From assembly GCA_024711345.1 (NCBI GenBank), contig JANJTA010000038.1:38784-102783 (forward strand): 64,000 nt of DNA. Reading direction: 5' to 3'. Within the stretch, counting starts at the first letter, position 1, and the number at the start of each line of letters is the position of its first letter. The notes beneath the pieces were generated by a model. It worked only from the letters and a program-made list of their open reading frames with translations, had not been told where the DNA came from and searched no databases. This stretch comes from Rhodanobacter sp. GTDB taxonomy: Bacteria; Pseudomonadota; Gammaproteobacteria; Xanthomonadales; Rhodanobacteraceae. Below are positions 55,420 through 64,000 of this stretch, one piece after another. The position numbers were made by a program, and so were the translations under genes.

Positions 55420-57216
55420 TTACCTGGACGTGGCCGCGGCCGTTTCCGCCGCGGGCGCCGTCCACAGGCTGGCCACCGGCTTGCCGCCCAGCATCTGTGC
55501 GCGCACCAGCGGGATCGGCGGGCCGCCATAGCTGAGGAACTGGTCGTGGAACGCCTTCAGTGCGTTCGGGCCCGGATGCGCGGCGATCCAGTCCTGGCGC
55601 AGCTGCATGATCATCAGCTTGCCCAGCGTGTAATTCAGGTAGGCCGGATCGTAGGTGCCGCGGGCCGCCTGCTGGCGCGCGTTGCCCGGGTCCTGGAAGG
55701 CCTTGTCGCGGAACATCTGCTCGGACTGGGCGACGGGCATGCCGCCGGTGTGCAGGCCGATGGCGGAAAGGTAGCGCACGTCGCGCAGCAGGGCGTTGGT
55801 GAGCTGGCCGATGTGAGCCTCCGGCGCGCCGCCACCCAGTCCGGCGTCGAACATCATCTCCTCGGCGTAGTGCGCCCAGCCTTCGGAGAACGCGTAGCCG
55901 ACGAACAGCTGGCCGAATTTCCACTGCGCGCGGTTGGCGTGCAGGAACTGCACGAAGTGGCCCGGCCACACTTCGTGCGAAGAGGTGAACAGCAGGTCGG
56001 CCTTGCCCGGTATGTAGGCCTGCTGGTCGGCCTTGCTCCAGGCCGGGTCCGGCGGCGCGATGTAGTACACCGAGGGCAGGTTCTTCTCGTACGGGCCGGG
56101 GATCTCGATGTAGGCGAAGTTCCAGCGGTTGAACGGCGGCGCTTCCTCGACCTCGGCCTGCTCGGGACCGGGGATGGTCACCAGATCCTTGTCGACGATG
56201 AACTGGCGCAGGCCCGCGAGCTGCGCACGCGCGCCTTCCACGGCACCGCCGGCCGGCTTGTCCGCACCCTCCTTGGCGACGCACGCGCTCAGCGTTTTGC
56301 CCGGCGCGAACTTGGCGCAGGCCGCCTTGAGCGCGTCGAGGTTGCGCTGCAGGTCCGCTTCGCCGATCGCCTTGAGCCGGTCCAGCGGCAGGTCGACCCG
56401 CTCGGTGGCGTGCAGCATGCGCGAGAACTTCGCCGCGCCCAGCGCGTAGTCCTGGGTGGCGTGGGGCTGCTGCGCCTTCAGCCAGTCGGCGAGATCCTGC
56501 ATGGCCTTGATCGCGGCGGCGTTGGATGCCTTGAAGCGGGCTTGCAGGGCGTCATCCTTGACGCCGGTGAAGATCGCCGGCACATCGTTGCGGAAGAAGC
56601 TGGCGAAGCCGCCGAAACTGTTCACGCCCAGCTCGATGTACGTGGCCGGCAGCGGCAGTCTGAGGTTCGCCTTGATCTGGGCGACGGCCTTGGGCAGTGC
56701 TTCCTGATAGGCGACGAAGGCCGCCATGCGCTGCGGCAGCGGTGCATAGGGGCGCGTCAGGTACATGCTGGGCGACAGGTCGCTGGTGTAGAAGGCCGGA
56801 TTGCTGTACGGGAAGCCGGACTCCTCCAGCCAGAACAGCTGGCCGTCGATCACCGCGAGCACGTAGTCGCGGTGGAAGCGCCCGCTCTGGTCGAGCCGGT
56901 CGTCGCCGAAGGCGGCGAACCTGGCGCGCTCGGCATGCAGCCAGTCGGCATCCGCCTTCAGCGCGGCCTGACTGTAGTCGGGCAGCTTGCCGTCGAACTC
57001 GTGCTTGCCGGCGTTGGCGGCCATGGTGGGGTAGCGCTCGAACATGCCGTCGATGAAGCCGTCGACGGCGGCATCCAGCCGGGCGTCGTCGTTGGCCGTT
57101 GCCGCGCTGGCAGGCGGCGTGGCGGCAGCAGGCGCGGCGGGAATTTCCCGCTGGCAGCCGGCAACGAGTGCGGCAGTCGCGGCGGCGCACAGGGCGAGAA
57201 TGCGGATCGGGCGCAT
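55420..57216 (-). CDS. DUF885-family metalloprotease-like lipoprotein
   Basis: 598 residues. Lipoprotein signal peptide ending LVAGC (Cys21). The C-terminal half has SSHEVWPGHFVQFLHANR, with the HExxPGH metal motif of DUF885, then FSEGWAHYAEEMMFDAG. Predicted periplasmic or outer-membrane-anchored peptidase; substrate unknown. Start ATG 57216. Confidence 0.87.
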   Translation of the reverse strand: MRPIRILALCAAATAALVAGCQREIPAAPAAATPPASAATANDDARLDAAVDGFIDGMFERYPTMAANAGKHEFDGKLPDYSQAALKADADWLHAERARFAAFGDDRLDQSGRFHRDYVLAVIDGQLFWLEESGFPYSNPAFYTSDLSPSMYLTRPYAPLPQRMAAFVAYQEALPKAVAQIKANLRLPLPATYIELGVNSFGGFASFFRNDVPAIFTGVKDDALQARFKASNAAAIKAMQDLADWLKAQQPHATQDYALGAAKFSRMLHATERVDLPLDRLKAIGEADLQRNLDALKAACAKFAPGKTLSACVAKEGADKPAGGAVEGARAQLAGLRQFIVDKDLVTIPGPEQAEVEEAPPFNRWNFAYIEIPGPYEKNLPSVYYIAPPDPAWSKADQQAYIPGKADLLFTSSHEVWPGHFVQFLHANRAQWKFGQLFVGYAFSEGWAHYAEEMMFDAGLGGGAPEAHIGQLTNALLRDVRYLSAIGLHTGGMPVAQSEQMFRDKAFQDPGNARQQAARGTYDPAYLNYTLGKLMIMQLRQDWIAAHPGPNALKAFHDQFLSYGGPPIPLVRAQMLGGKPVASLWTAPAAETAAATSR

Positions 57217-57431
57217 GCAGGCAGCTCCATGGCAAGGACTGTCGAGAGTAGGTAGCGCGGTGGTTGAGTGCAACCTGCTTCGCCGCCGTGGCGTAGCTCG
57301 GGCCGGGTCGGGGCGGTGCTTCGGCGCCTTGCCGCGACGGGCCACGCAAACCCCGCAGCGGCATCGTCGGCGGTTCCGGCGCACTGCGTTGCCGGCGATA
57401 CTGGGCCATCACACAGGGCGAGGGGTGCGGC

Positions 57432-57911
57432 ATGACGACCAGACCATGGCTTATCGGGCTCGGCATGCTGCTGGCGCTGGCGGGCCTGGGCGGGACGGTT
57501 CGCGGCCGCGCGGCCAGCCCCGGCGGCGAGGCCGCGGCGATCCGCCAGGTGATGGCGCAGCAGGCGGCGGCGTGGAACCGCGGCGACGTGGAAGGCTACA
57601 TGCGCGGCTACAAGGACGCGCCCGACACCACCTTCATCGGCAGCAGCGTGCGCAAGGGCTACCGCGCCATTCTCGACAGCTACCGCAAGCACTACGCGAC
57701 GACGCAGCAGATGGGCCGGCTCACCTTCTCCGAACTGGACGTGCGGATGCTGCCGGGCGCCAGGGGCGAGTTGCGCTACGCGGTGGTGACCGGCCGCTTC
57801 CACCTCGACCGTGCGACGCATGGCGAGGTGGCGCAGGACGATGGCGTGTTCTCGCTGCTGTGGGAAAAGACCGCCGACGGCTGGAAGATCATCCTCGATC
57901 ACACCAGCTGA
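57432..57911 (+). CDS. DUF4440/SnoaL-like secreted protein
   Basis: 159 residues. Signal peptide (about 8-25), NTF2-like fold: QQAAAWNRGDVEGYMRGYKD, STYRKHY-like (DSYRKHYATTQQMGRLTFSE), FHLDRATHGEVAQDDGVFSL, LLWEKTADGWKIILDHTS. The pattern matches YybH-type proteins. Function unknown. Convergent with the ArsR gene. Confidence 0.8.
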   Translation: MTTRPWLIGLGMLLALAGLGGTVRGRAASPGGEAAAIRQVMAQQAAAWNRGDVEGYMRGYKDAPDTTFIGSSVRKGYRAILDSYRKHYATTQQMGRLTFSELDVRMLPGARGELRYAVVTGRFHLDRATHGEVAQDDGVFSLLWEKTADGWKIILDHTS

Positions 57912-57918
57912 CCGGCTC

Positions 57919-58272
57919 TCACTTCTCCACGAAGGATTTCAGCCGTGCCAGCGCGTCGTCCCACTGGCTCGACACGAGGTCGATGTACGCGCGCAGTTCG
58001 CCGATCGGCTGCGGGTCGAGCGTGTACAGGCTTTCGCGGCCGGTACGCTCGCTGCGTATGACGCGGGCGTCCTCGAGCACGCGCAGGTGCTTGCTGATCG
58101 CCTGCCGGGTCAGCGGCTGGCCAGCGCAGAGCTGGGTGATCGAGCGGCGCGAGCCGTCGCACAGCCGGGTCACCAGCGCCAGCCGTGTGGGGTCGCCAAG
58201 CGCGGCGAACATCGTGGCGGCCTGCGGCAGGCGCCGCGCCAGGCGCGCGCGTGCGCTAGCCGGCATGGCCAT
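57919..58272 (-). CDS. ArsR-family transcriptional regulator
   Basis: 117 residues. Winged helix: MFAALGDPTRLALVTRLCDG, RRSITQLCAGQPLTRQAISK, HLRVLEDARVIRSERTGRES. No clear metal-binding cysteines, so likely of the SRPBCC-linked ArsR subgroup. Its start overlaps the end of the SRPBCC gene by 17 bases, so the two are co-transcribed; the usual order in the family is ArsR first. Confidence 0.9.
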   Translation of the reverse strand: MAMPASARARLARRLPQAATMFAALGDPTRLALVTRLCDGSRRSITQLCAGQPLTRQAISKHLRVLEDARVIRSERTGRESLYTLDPQPIGELRAYIDLVSSQWDDALARLKSFVEK

Positions 58273-58726
58273 CCGCCGCGCTGCCTTCGACGTGCTGGCG
58301 GACGTTCTCCATCTGGGCGCTCCAGCCGTCGTCGTTCATGCGGAACGCCTCGGCGCGGCGGCTGGCCGGGATGCGCTCGAAGCCTGACTCGACCAGGGTC
58401 AGCACGGTGTGCTCGCCGTGCGCTTCGAGGTGGAACTCGACCAGGGTCGGCGGTTCGGCAGAATAGTCCACGCCCGGCTCGATGGCGTAGGGATGCCAGC
58501 TGAAACTGAACAGCCGCTCCGGTTCCATCGCCTGCACCACGGCGCGCCAGACGATGTGCTCGTAGCCGGGCCAGGTGATGTGGCCGACGGCTTCCCCGCC
58601 GGGCTCGAACGGCCCGGACAGCTCCACGCGGAACCAGGCGCCGAACTCGCGGTAGTCGGTCAGCGCGCGCCACACGCGCGCCACCGGCGCCTTCAGCTCG
58701 ATGCACTTCTCGATGCGATCGCTCAT
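58256..58726 (-). CDS. SRPBCC/AHSA1-like protein
   Basis: 156 residues. KCIELKAPVARVWRALTDYR, FGAWFRVELSGPFEPGGEAV, VEFHLEAHGEHTVLTLVESG and FRMNDDGWSAQMENVRQHVE mark an AHSA1-type domain. Operon with the overlapping ArsR regulator gene. ATG 58726. Confidence 0.9.
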   Translation of the reverse strand: MSDRIEKCIELKAPVARVWRALTDYREFGAWFRVELSGPFEPGGEAVGHITWPGYEHIVWRAVVQAMEPERLFSFSWHPYAIEPGVDYSAEPPTLVEFHLEAHGEHTVLTLVESGFERIPASRRAEAFRMNDDGWSAQMENVRQHVEGSAADGHAG

Positions 58727-58850
58727 ATGCCACCTCCAGGTTGCATGTGAGCTTGCGCCGACATGGCATGAAATGCAACCTTCTGGTTGCGGCAGGCCAT
58801 CGCCTGTGACGAGCGCGCGGCAATGCGTGCCGGGGTCGTGGGCAGCCGCG

Positions 58851-59684
58851 CTAGGCCCGCGGCGCGGTGGCCGCCGGCTCGTCCGCGTGCAGGAACGCCA
58901 GCGCTTCCTGGCAGGGCGCGTCGACCTTCAGGGTGAGCAGCGCATCGGCGCGGGTGCGGCCCAGCGTCACCGCCGCCACCGGCTTGCCCGCCTGCGCGGC
59001 GGCCGCCACGAAGCGGTAGCCGGAATAGACCATCAGCGAGGAACCCACCACCAGCACCGCATCGGCGGCCTGCCAGGCGCGCGTGGCGGTCTCCACCCGC
59101 TCGCGCGGCACCGCTTCGCCGAAGAACACCACGTCGGGCTTCACGATGCCGCCGCAGCGCGGGCAGGGCGGCACCTCGAACGAGGCGAAGTCGAGGCCTT
59201 CCAGCTCGGCGTCGCCGTCCGGCGCGTCGATGGCATCGAGCTGCGTCCAGGCCGGGTTGCGTTCGACCAGCCGCTGCTGGAACGCGTGGCGCTCGCCTCG
59301 CCAGTCGCAGCCCATGCAGCGCACCTGGTCGAGGCGACCATGCAGGTCGAGTACCCGTTCGCTGCCGGCGTGCTGGTGCAGGCGGTCCACGTTCTGCGTC
59401 ACCAGCAACTCGACCTGGCCGCATCGCTCCAGCCTGGACAAGGCGTGGTGCGCGGCATTCGGCTGCGCGCTGCCGAAGCGCCGCCAGCCGACCATGCTGC
59501 GTGCCCAGTAACGCCGGCGCGTGGCCGGCTCGTGCATGAACGCGCCGTAGTTCACCGGCGGCGGACGCTTCCATTGGCCGTCGCGGTCGCGGTAGTCGGG
59601 AATGCCCGAATCGGTGCTGCAGCCGGCGCCGGTCAGCACGAACAGACGCGGATGGGCTTCGAGGAATCGCTGCAACGGAGTCAT
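58851..59684 (-). CDS. cobB: NAD-dependent protein deacylase, Sir2 family
   Basis: 277 residues. GAGCSTDSGIPDYR (19-32), TQNVDRLHQHAG (96-107), catalytic His115 (DLHGRLDQV), zinc cysteines Cys123/Cys126 and Cys174/Cys177 (CMGC, CPRC), and VVFFGEAVP. All class III deacetylase motifs are present. The symbol is by family; SIRT4-like class II features (an insertion before CPRC) are possible. Confidence 0.88.
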   Translation of the reverse strand: MTPLQRFLEAHPRLFVLTGAGCSTDSGIPDYRDRDGQWKRPPPVNYGAFMHEPATRRRYWARSMVGWRRFGSAQPNAAHHALSRLERCGQVELLVTQNVDRLHQHAGSERVLDLHGRLDQVRCMGCDWRGERHAFQQRLVERNPAWTQLDAIDAPDGDAELEGLDFASFEVPPCPRCGGIVKPDVVFFGEAVPRERVETATRAWQAADAVLVVGSSLMVYSGYRFVAAAAQAGKPVAAVTLGRTRADALLTLKVDAPCQEALAFLHADEPAATAPRA

Positions 59685-59827
59685 CGGCGGGATATGGGGA
59701 CGCGGGGGCTGGAAAACAGGACGCAGGCAGACGGAACGAGCTCGCGTCATTGTTACATCGCGGATTTCATCGGAGTAACTTGGCGCTCTCGCGGGCCGCT
59801 GCCGGCCCTGCCAAAGGGGAACCCGAT

Positions 59828-61324
59828 ATGCCCGCGCAAGCCCGCCGCCTCGCGCCTGTCCCGGCGCCGCCACGCATCCGCCGCCATGCCTTGTTGACTG
59901 CCGCGCTGGCCGGGCTGTGCGCCGTTGCGTCCGCCTGGGCGCAGGCGCCGCAGCTGTCGGCACGGACGCTGCAGTACGTGAAATACGCGCAGCCGCTGAT
60001 CGCGATCACCCATGTGCGGGTGATCGACGGCAATGGCACGCCGGCGCGGGAAAACCAGACGGTGCTGCTGCGCGACGGCCTCATCGCGGCGGTCGGCAGG
60101 CGCGTGAAGCTGCCGAAGGGCGCGACCGTGATCGACGGCAGCGGGCATACGCTGATCCCGGGCCTGGTCGGCATGCACGACCACATGTTCTATCCGGCGC
60201 CGAAGGTGAACCCGGAAGCGAAGGAGGCGATCTATCCCGAGCAGGCGTCGAGCTTTCCCAAGCTGTACCTGGCCGGCGGCGTCACCAGTATCCGCACCAC
60301 CGGCAGCACCGAGCCGTATACCGACCTGGAGCTGAAGAAGGCGATCGACGCCGGCAAGATCCCCGGACCGAAGATGCACACGACCGGGCCGTATCTGGAG
60401 GGCAAGGGCAGCTTCACGCCGCAGATGCACGAGCTGGCGGATGCGGCCGACGCCACCGACACGGTCAACTACTGGATCGGCGTGGGCGCGACCTCGTTCA
60501 AGGCGTACATGCACATCACCCGCGCCGAGCTGTCCGCGGCGATCGCGGCGGCGCACGCGAAGCACATCAAGGTGACCGGCCACCTGTGCGCGATCGGTTT
60601 CACCGAGGCAGCCGAGCTGGGCATCGACGACCTGGAACACGGTTTGCCGGTGGACACCGAGTTCAGCGCCGGCAAGCAGCCCGACGTCTGCCCCGACCCC
60701 AAGGCCGCGCTGGCCCAGCTGGCGACGATGCGCGTGGATGATCCGCGCATCCAGCAGCTGATCCGCACCCTGGTGGCGAAGCACTTGGCGGTCACCTCGA
60801 CCCTGCCGGTGTTCGAGACCTTCGTGCCCGGCCGCGCGCCGGTGGAGCCGCGGGTGCTGGACGCGATGCTGCCGGAAACCCGGGTGGAATACCTGGCGAC
60901 CCGCGAGCGTGTCGCAAAAATGATCGATTCGCCGTGGCCGAAGGTGTTCAAGCTGGAGCAGGACTTCGAGCGCGCGTTCGTGCAGCAGGGCGGCACCTTG
61001 CTGGCCGGCCTGGATCCCACCGGCTATGGCGGCGTGATCGCCGGCTACGGCGACCAGCGCGAAGTGGAGCTGCTGGTGGAAGCTGGCTTCACCCCGCTGC
61101 AGGCGATCCAGGTCGCTACCCTCAACGGCGCCCGCTTCATGGGCGAGGACCAGCCCATCGGTTCGATCGAGGTGGGCAAGGCCGCCGACCTGGTATTGCT
61201 CGACGGCAACCCGGCAACCAACATCAAGGACATCGAGCGCGTCGCGCTGGTGTTCAAGGACGGCGTGGGCTACGACCCGGCCAGGCTGGTGAAGGCGGCG
61301 AACGGCACGGTGGGCCTGCGCTAG
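59828..61324 (+). CDS. Secreted amidohydrolase
   Basis: 498 residues. Signal peptide (about 18-40). Metal ligands His117/His119 (GMHDHMFY), Lys225 (TSFKAYM, carbamylation candidate), His252 and His271 (GHLCAIGF; LEHGL), and an Asp in LLAGLDPTGYGG. Resembles imidazolonepropionase-like or prolidase-like periplasmic amidohydrolases; substrate not identifiable. Start ATG 59828 gives a normal signal peptide. Confidence 0.87.
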   Translation: MPAQARRLAPVPAPPRIRRHALLTAALAGLCAVASAWAQAPQLSARTLQYVKYAQPLIAITHVRVIDGNGTPARENQTVLLRDGLIAAVGRRVKLPKGATVIDGSGHTLIPGLVGMHDHMFYPAPKVNPEAKEAIYPEQASSFPKLYLAGGVTSIRTTGSTEPYTDLELKKAIDAGKIPGPKMHTTGPYLEGKGSFTPQMHELADAADATDTVNYWIGVGATSFKAYMHITRAELSAAIAAAHAKHIKVTGHLCAIGFTEAAELGIDDLEHGLPVDTEFSAGKQPDVCPDPKAALAQLATMRVDDPRIQQLIRTLVAKHLAVTSTLPVFETFVPGRAPVEPRVLDAMLPETRVEYLATRERVAKMIDSPWPKVFKLEQDFERAFVQQGGTLLAGLDPTGYGGVIAGYGDQREVELLVEAGFTPLQAIQVATLNGARFMGEDQPIGSIEVGKAADLVLLDGNPATNIKDIERVALVFKDGVGYDPARLVKAANGTVGLR

Positions 61325-61536
61325 CACCGGCTTTGTCCTGCCGCGCCCGGATGGGAGTGGCGGGCGCATCGCGACGAAGTGCCCGTCGTGACAGGTGGCC
61401 GAAGATGGCGCGGGTCGTCGTTGCCGCGGCAGTCCAGCGACCCGCTTGAGTTTTTCGGCACTTGCCCGGACGATCGCCGGAATGCCTGCGCGCCGCGCAG
61501 GCATGTTCCCACTGCCGACGTTGCCGGAGATCATGC

Positions 61537-61914
61537 ATGCCGCCCACCACGCCGTTCCTGCGCATCGACACGGTGATCGTGCGCGTGCGCGATCTCGCCC
61601 ATGCCTTGCCGTGGTACCGGACCCTGCTGGCAGCCGAGCCGCTCTACTTCGACGGCGGCGAAGGCTTGGCGGTGCTGCCGCTGGGCAACGCCAGCCTGAC
61701 CTTGTGGCAACGCGAACCGGGTGACGCGGGCCGCGCCGCCGTGGGACGCGCGGGAACCTACCCGATCCTGGCGGTTGCGGATGCCGATGCCGCGCATGCC
61801 TTCGTGGGCGCCCACGGCGGTACGCCCGAGCCGGTCGGGACCGGGGCCGGCGTGCGCTATTTCGGCTTCACGGATCCCGATGGTAACTACCTGGAAGCCT
61901 GCCAGATCCTGTAG
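61537..61914 (+). CDS. VOC-family protein
   Basis: 125 residues. IDTVIVRVRDLAHALPWYRT (first module) and GAGVRYFGFTDPDGNYLEAC (second module, with the DPDGN loop and Glu ligand). Ribosome site CCGGAGA about 8 bases before ATG 61537. Substrate unknown. Confidence 0.85.
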   Translation: MPPTTPFLRIDTVIVRVRDLAHALPWYRTLLAAEPLYFDGGEGLAVLPLGNASLTLWQREPGDAGRAAVGRAGTYPILAVADADAAHAFVGAHGGTPEPVGTGAGVRYFGFTDPDGNYLEACQIL

Positions 61915-62040
61915 GCGGCTCGTGCCGGAGGGTGGGCAACACCCGTCCGTGGGCGCGCGGCAGCGGCGCAGGGTTTCGCCGGCGGTTCCGGGGTCGGCGT
62001 CGCACCTCGACACGAGGTGCCGGCGCGCTAGCATGGCGGC

Positions 62041-62724
62041 ATGAACCAGGCCGAACTCGACAACCCGTTCTGGTCCGCCCTGTGCAGCCGGCACCGGGCC
62101 ATCGCGCTGCGCCACGGCGACGTGGCGCGTTATCCCGCCGCCTTTGCGCCGTTTCTCGGCGTGGCCAGCGCAGAGGCGAACGTGACCGAAGCGCTGGCGT
62201 CGCTGGTCGAACCGGGCGAGACGGTCTACCTGCTGGGCGTGGCGCCATCGTCGTCAGGCGGCGGGAGGCTCGAGGCGTTCGCACCGCTGGCGCAGATGGT
62301 GTGCCCCGCGCCGATGGCAGCGGTCGACGGGCCGCCGGTGATCGAGTTGACCGCGGCGCATCGCGCCGACGTGCTGGCGCTGACCGCGCTGGTCTATCCG
62401 CATTACTTCCGTCCGCGCACGATGGAGCTGGGACGCTACTTCGGCATCTACCAGGACGGCCAGCTGGCGGCGATGATCGGCGAGCGGCTGGGCATGGAGG
62501 CACAGCAGGAGATCAGCGCGGTATGCACGCACCCCGACTTCGTCGGCCGCGGCTACGCGCGCCGCCTGCTGGCGCTGCTGTCGAACGACAACCTCGAACG
62601 TGGCCGCCTGCCGTTCCTGCACGTGAGCCAGCAGAACCGGCGTGCGGCGTCGATGTACGAGCGGATGGGCTATCGCCGCCGGCGCGATATCGGGTTCTGG
62701 TCGTGGCAGCGGGCGCCAGCGTGA
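62041..62724 (+). CDS. GNAT-family (FR47-like) acetyltransferase
   Basis: 227 residues. The C-terminal FR47-type domain has ISAVCTHPDFVGRGYARRLL (acetyl-CoA loop) and FLHVSQQNRRAASMYERMGY. The N-terminal half (about 1-95) resembles the GNAT family's variable extension. Starts ATG 62041. Confidence 0.87.
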   Translation: MNQAELDNPFWSALCSRHRAIALRHGDVARYPAAFAPFLGVASAEANVTEALASLVEPGETVYLLGVAPSSSGGGRLEAFAPLAQMVCPAPMAAVDGPPVIELTAAHRADVLALTALVYPHYFRPRTMELGRYFGIYQDGQLAAMIGERLGMEAQQEISAVCTHPDFVGRGYARRLLALLSNDNLERGRLPFLHVSQQNRRAASMYERMGYRRRRDIGFWSWQRAPA

Positions 62725-62850
62725 CGCGCCGCCCTGGCGCGCGGCGCATGGGGTTGCGGTAGCGGGGTCGGCAGCGTGCCGGCAACGGCGAGTTGAACCC
62801 GCTGGCGGGACAACTTACCGTGCGCTTTCCCCACCCCGCAGGAGTACCAC

Positions 62851-63555
62851 GTGACCGGGCTATCCGATTTTCCCGTCAGCACGCGCTGGCCAGCACGCCA
62901 TCCCGAGCGCATCCAGCTCTACTCGGTGAATTCGCCGAACGGCGTGAAGGTGTCGATCATGCTGGAGGAAACCGGTTTGCCGTACGAGCCGCATCTGGTC
63001 GACATCATGCAGGGCGAGAGCCGCACGCCGGAGTTCCTCGCGCTCAATCCGAACGGCAAGATCCCCGCGATCATCGACCCGCAAGGCCCCGGCAGCGAAC
63101 CGCTGGCGCTGTTCGAGTCGGGCGCGATCCTGCTGTACCTGGCGGAGAAGAGCGGCCAGTTCCTGCCCGCCGATCCGGCGCGGCGCTGGGAGACGATCCA
63201 GTGGCTGTTCTTCCAGATGGCGTCGATCGGGCCGATGTTCGGCCAGGTCGGCTTCTTCAACAAGTTCGCCGGCAAGGCGTACGAGGACAAGCGGCCGCTC
63301 GAGCGCTACGTCAACGAATCGAAACGCCTGCTCGGCGTGCTCGACGAGCGGCTCGCCGGCCGGCGCTGGCTGATGGACGAGGACTACACCATCGCCGACA
63401 TCGCCACGCTGGGCTGGGTGAACAACCTGATCACGTTCTACGAGGCGCGCGAGCTGGTCGACTTCGACCGCTACGCGAACGTCGCCGGCTGGCTCGAACG
63501 CGGCCTGGCGCGCCCGGCGGTGCAGCGCGGGCTGCAGATTCCCAGCCGGGGCTGA
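62851..63555 (+). CDS. Glutathione S-transferase (YghU/YfcG-like)
   Basis: 234 residues, GTG start with GCAGGAG upstream. YSVNSPNGVKVSIMLEETGL, NPNGKIPAIIDPQG, FESGAILLYLAEKSGQFLP and YTIADIATLGWVNNLITFYE are those of the YfcG/YghU Nu-class disulfide-bond oxidoreductases, which use two glutathiones rather than a catalytic Cys/Ser. Confidence 0.9.
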   Translation: MTGLSDFPVSTRWPARHPERIQLYSVNSPNGVKVSIMLEETGLPYEPHLVDIMQGESRTPEFLALNPNGKIPAIIDPQGPGSEPLALFESGAILLYLAEKSGQFLPADPARRWETIQWLFFQMASIGPMFGQVGFFNKFAGKAYEDKRPLERYVNESKRLLGVLDERLAGRRWLMDEDYTIADIATLGWVNNLITFYEARELVDFDRYANVAGWLERGLARPAVQRGLQIPSRG

Positions 63556-63599
63556 ACACGCGACCCGGCGCGGCAAGCGGACACATCCAGAGGATCGTC

Positions 63600-63977
63600 A
63601 TGGGCACGGTACTGGTCACCGGCGGGTCGGGTTTCATCGGCAGCCACTGCATCGTGCAGTTGCTGGCCGCGGGGCATCGGGTGCGCACCAGCGTGCGCAG
63701 CCGCGGCCGCGAGGACGCGGTGCGCGCGATGTTGCGGCAGGGCGGGGCCGAGCCGGGTGATCGGCTGGCCTTCGTCGAGGCCGACCTCGAGCGCGATGCC
63801 GGCTGGCCGCAAGCGGTGGCCGGCTGCGACTACGTGCTGCACGTGGCCTCGCCGTTCCCGCCGGACCTCCCGAAGCACGAGGACGAGCTGATCGTGCCCG
63901 CGCGCGAGGGCGGGGCGCGGGAGCTTGCGGGGGTCAACCCGGGGGGCGTGATCGGGCCGGTGCTGGGCGAGGCCTAT
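63600..63977 (+). CDS. NAD-dependent epimerase/dehydratase (short-chain reductase), incomplete
   Basis: The frame begins with the Rossmann motif TGGSGFIGSH (residues 7-16) typical of dihydroflavonol-4-reductase-like SDRs. Residues 80-90 read CDYVLHVASPF. After VPAREGG it jumps to ARELAGVNPGGVIGPVLG, which in the family comes about 60 residues later, so part of the gene, including the TSS and YxxxK active-site segments, appears missing. Then the sequence turns into adapter-like bases. Treat as truncated and possibly mis-assembled. Confidence 0.6.
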
Positions 63978-64000
63978 AGATCGGACGAGCACACGACAGA
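63978..64000. other. Illumina TruSeq adapter-like sequence at contig end
   Basis: AGATCGGACGAGCACACGAC plus AGA matches the TruSeq adapter start (AGATCGGAAGAGCACACGTC, then TGA) at 20 of 23 bases. It is the final sequence of the window and probably untrimmed read-through. Confidence 0.8.

Overview
The window looks like a draft contig from a high-GC gammaproteobacterium of the Xanthomonadales, most likely family Rhodanobacteraceae (Rhodanobacter, Dyella, Luteibacter type). The basis is gene order (lolD-comEC-exbB-exbD-msbA-lpxK), histidine degradation through HutF, a protein resembling the XAC0095 family, and REP-like and TGTAGGAGC repeats. Genus is inference. No rRNA, tRNA, CRISPR array or intact transposase was seen.

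Layout. 1-7.2 kb: envelope biogenesis (LolD, ComEC, ExbB/ExbD, MsbA, LpxK). 7.1-12.5 kb: hutI and hutF flanking a GNAT-nitrilase fusion, with about 1 kb of highly structured non-coding repeat at 8.4-9.45 kb. 12.6-16.9 kb: ABC exporter operon (ATPase, double-FtsX permease, HlyD adaptor). 17-22.2 kb: DoxX, EamA and MFS membrane proteins, a phosphodiesterase lipoprotein and a Gln-rich secreted protein. 22.3-24.3 kb: alkylation repair (ogt and an Ada-AlkA fusion). 24.5-29.7 kb: two secreted proteins, a cytochrome b561 remnant, a divergent response regulator/histidine kinase pair, and hutU.

29.7-36 kb is an accessory island with lower GC and many broken genes: a HigBA-like toxin-antitoxin pair, a truncated ORF and an OLD-family nuclease, followed by CTGACCCC-type repeats; then a TonB-like secreted protein, a YCII gene with an amber codon, a decayed toxin-antitoxin pair, an XRE repressor with probable operators, and an XAC0095-like protein. 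36-39 kb: a cytochrome operon (DUF1924/SHP-like, diheme cytochrome c, cytochrome b561) with a PmrA/QseB-like box upstream, and a divergent CDF metal exporter. 39-42 kb: an outer-membrane protein and orphan genes, one with a nuclease-toxin-like His-rich segment.

42.3-63.6 kb is a long run of small accessory metabolic and stress genes: GNAT, ClC channel, GAF-cyclase, VOC proteins, GSTs, GFA, metallophosphoesterase, SRPBCC/ArsR, HxlR, DUF885 peptidase, sirtuin, amidohydrolase. An unrecognised 371-residue protein, possibly effector-like, sits at 51.8-52.9 kb.

The right end appears to be assembly or sequencing artefact. The last 23 bases match the Illumina TruSeq adapter at 20 of 23 positions, and the epimerase gene just before it appears to have an internal deletion.
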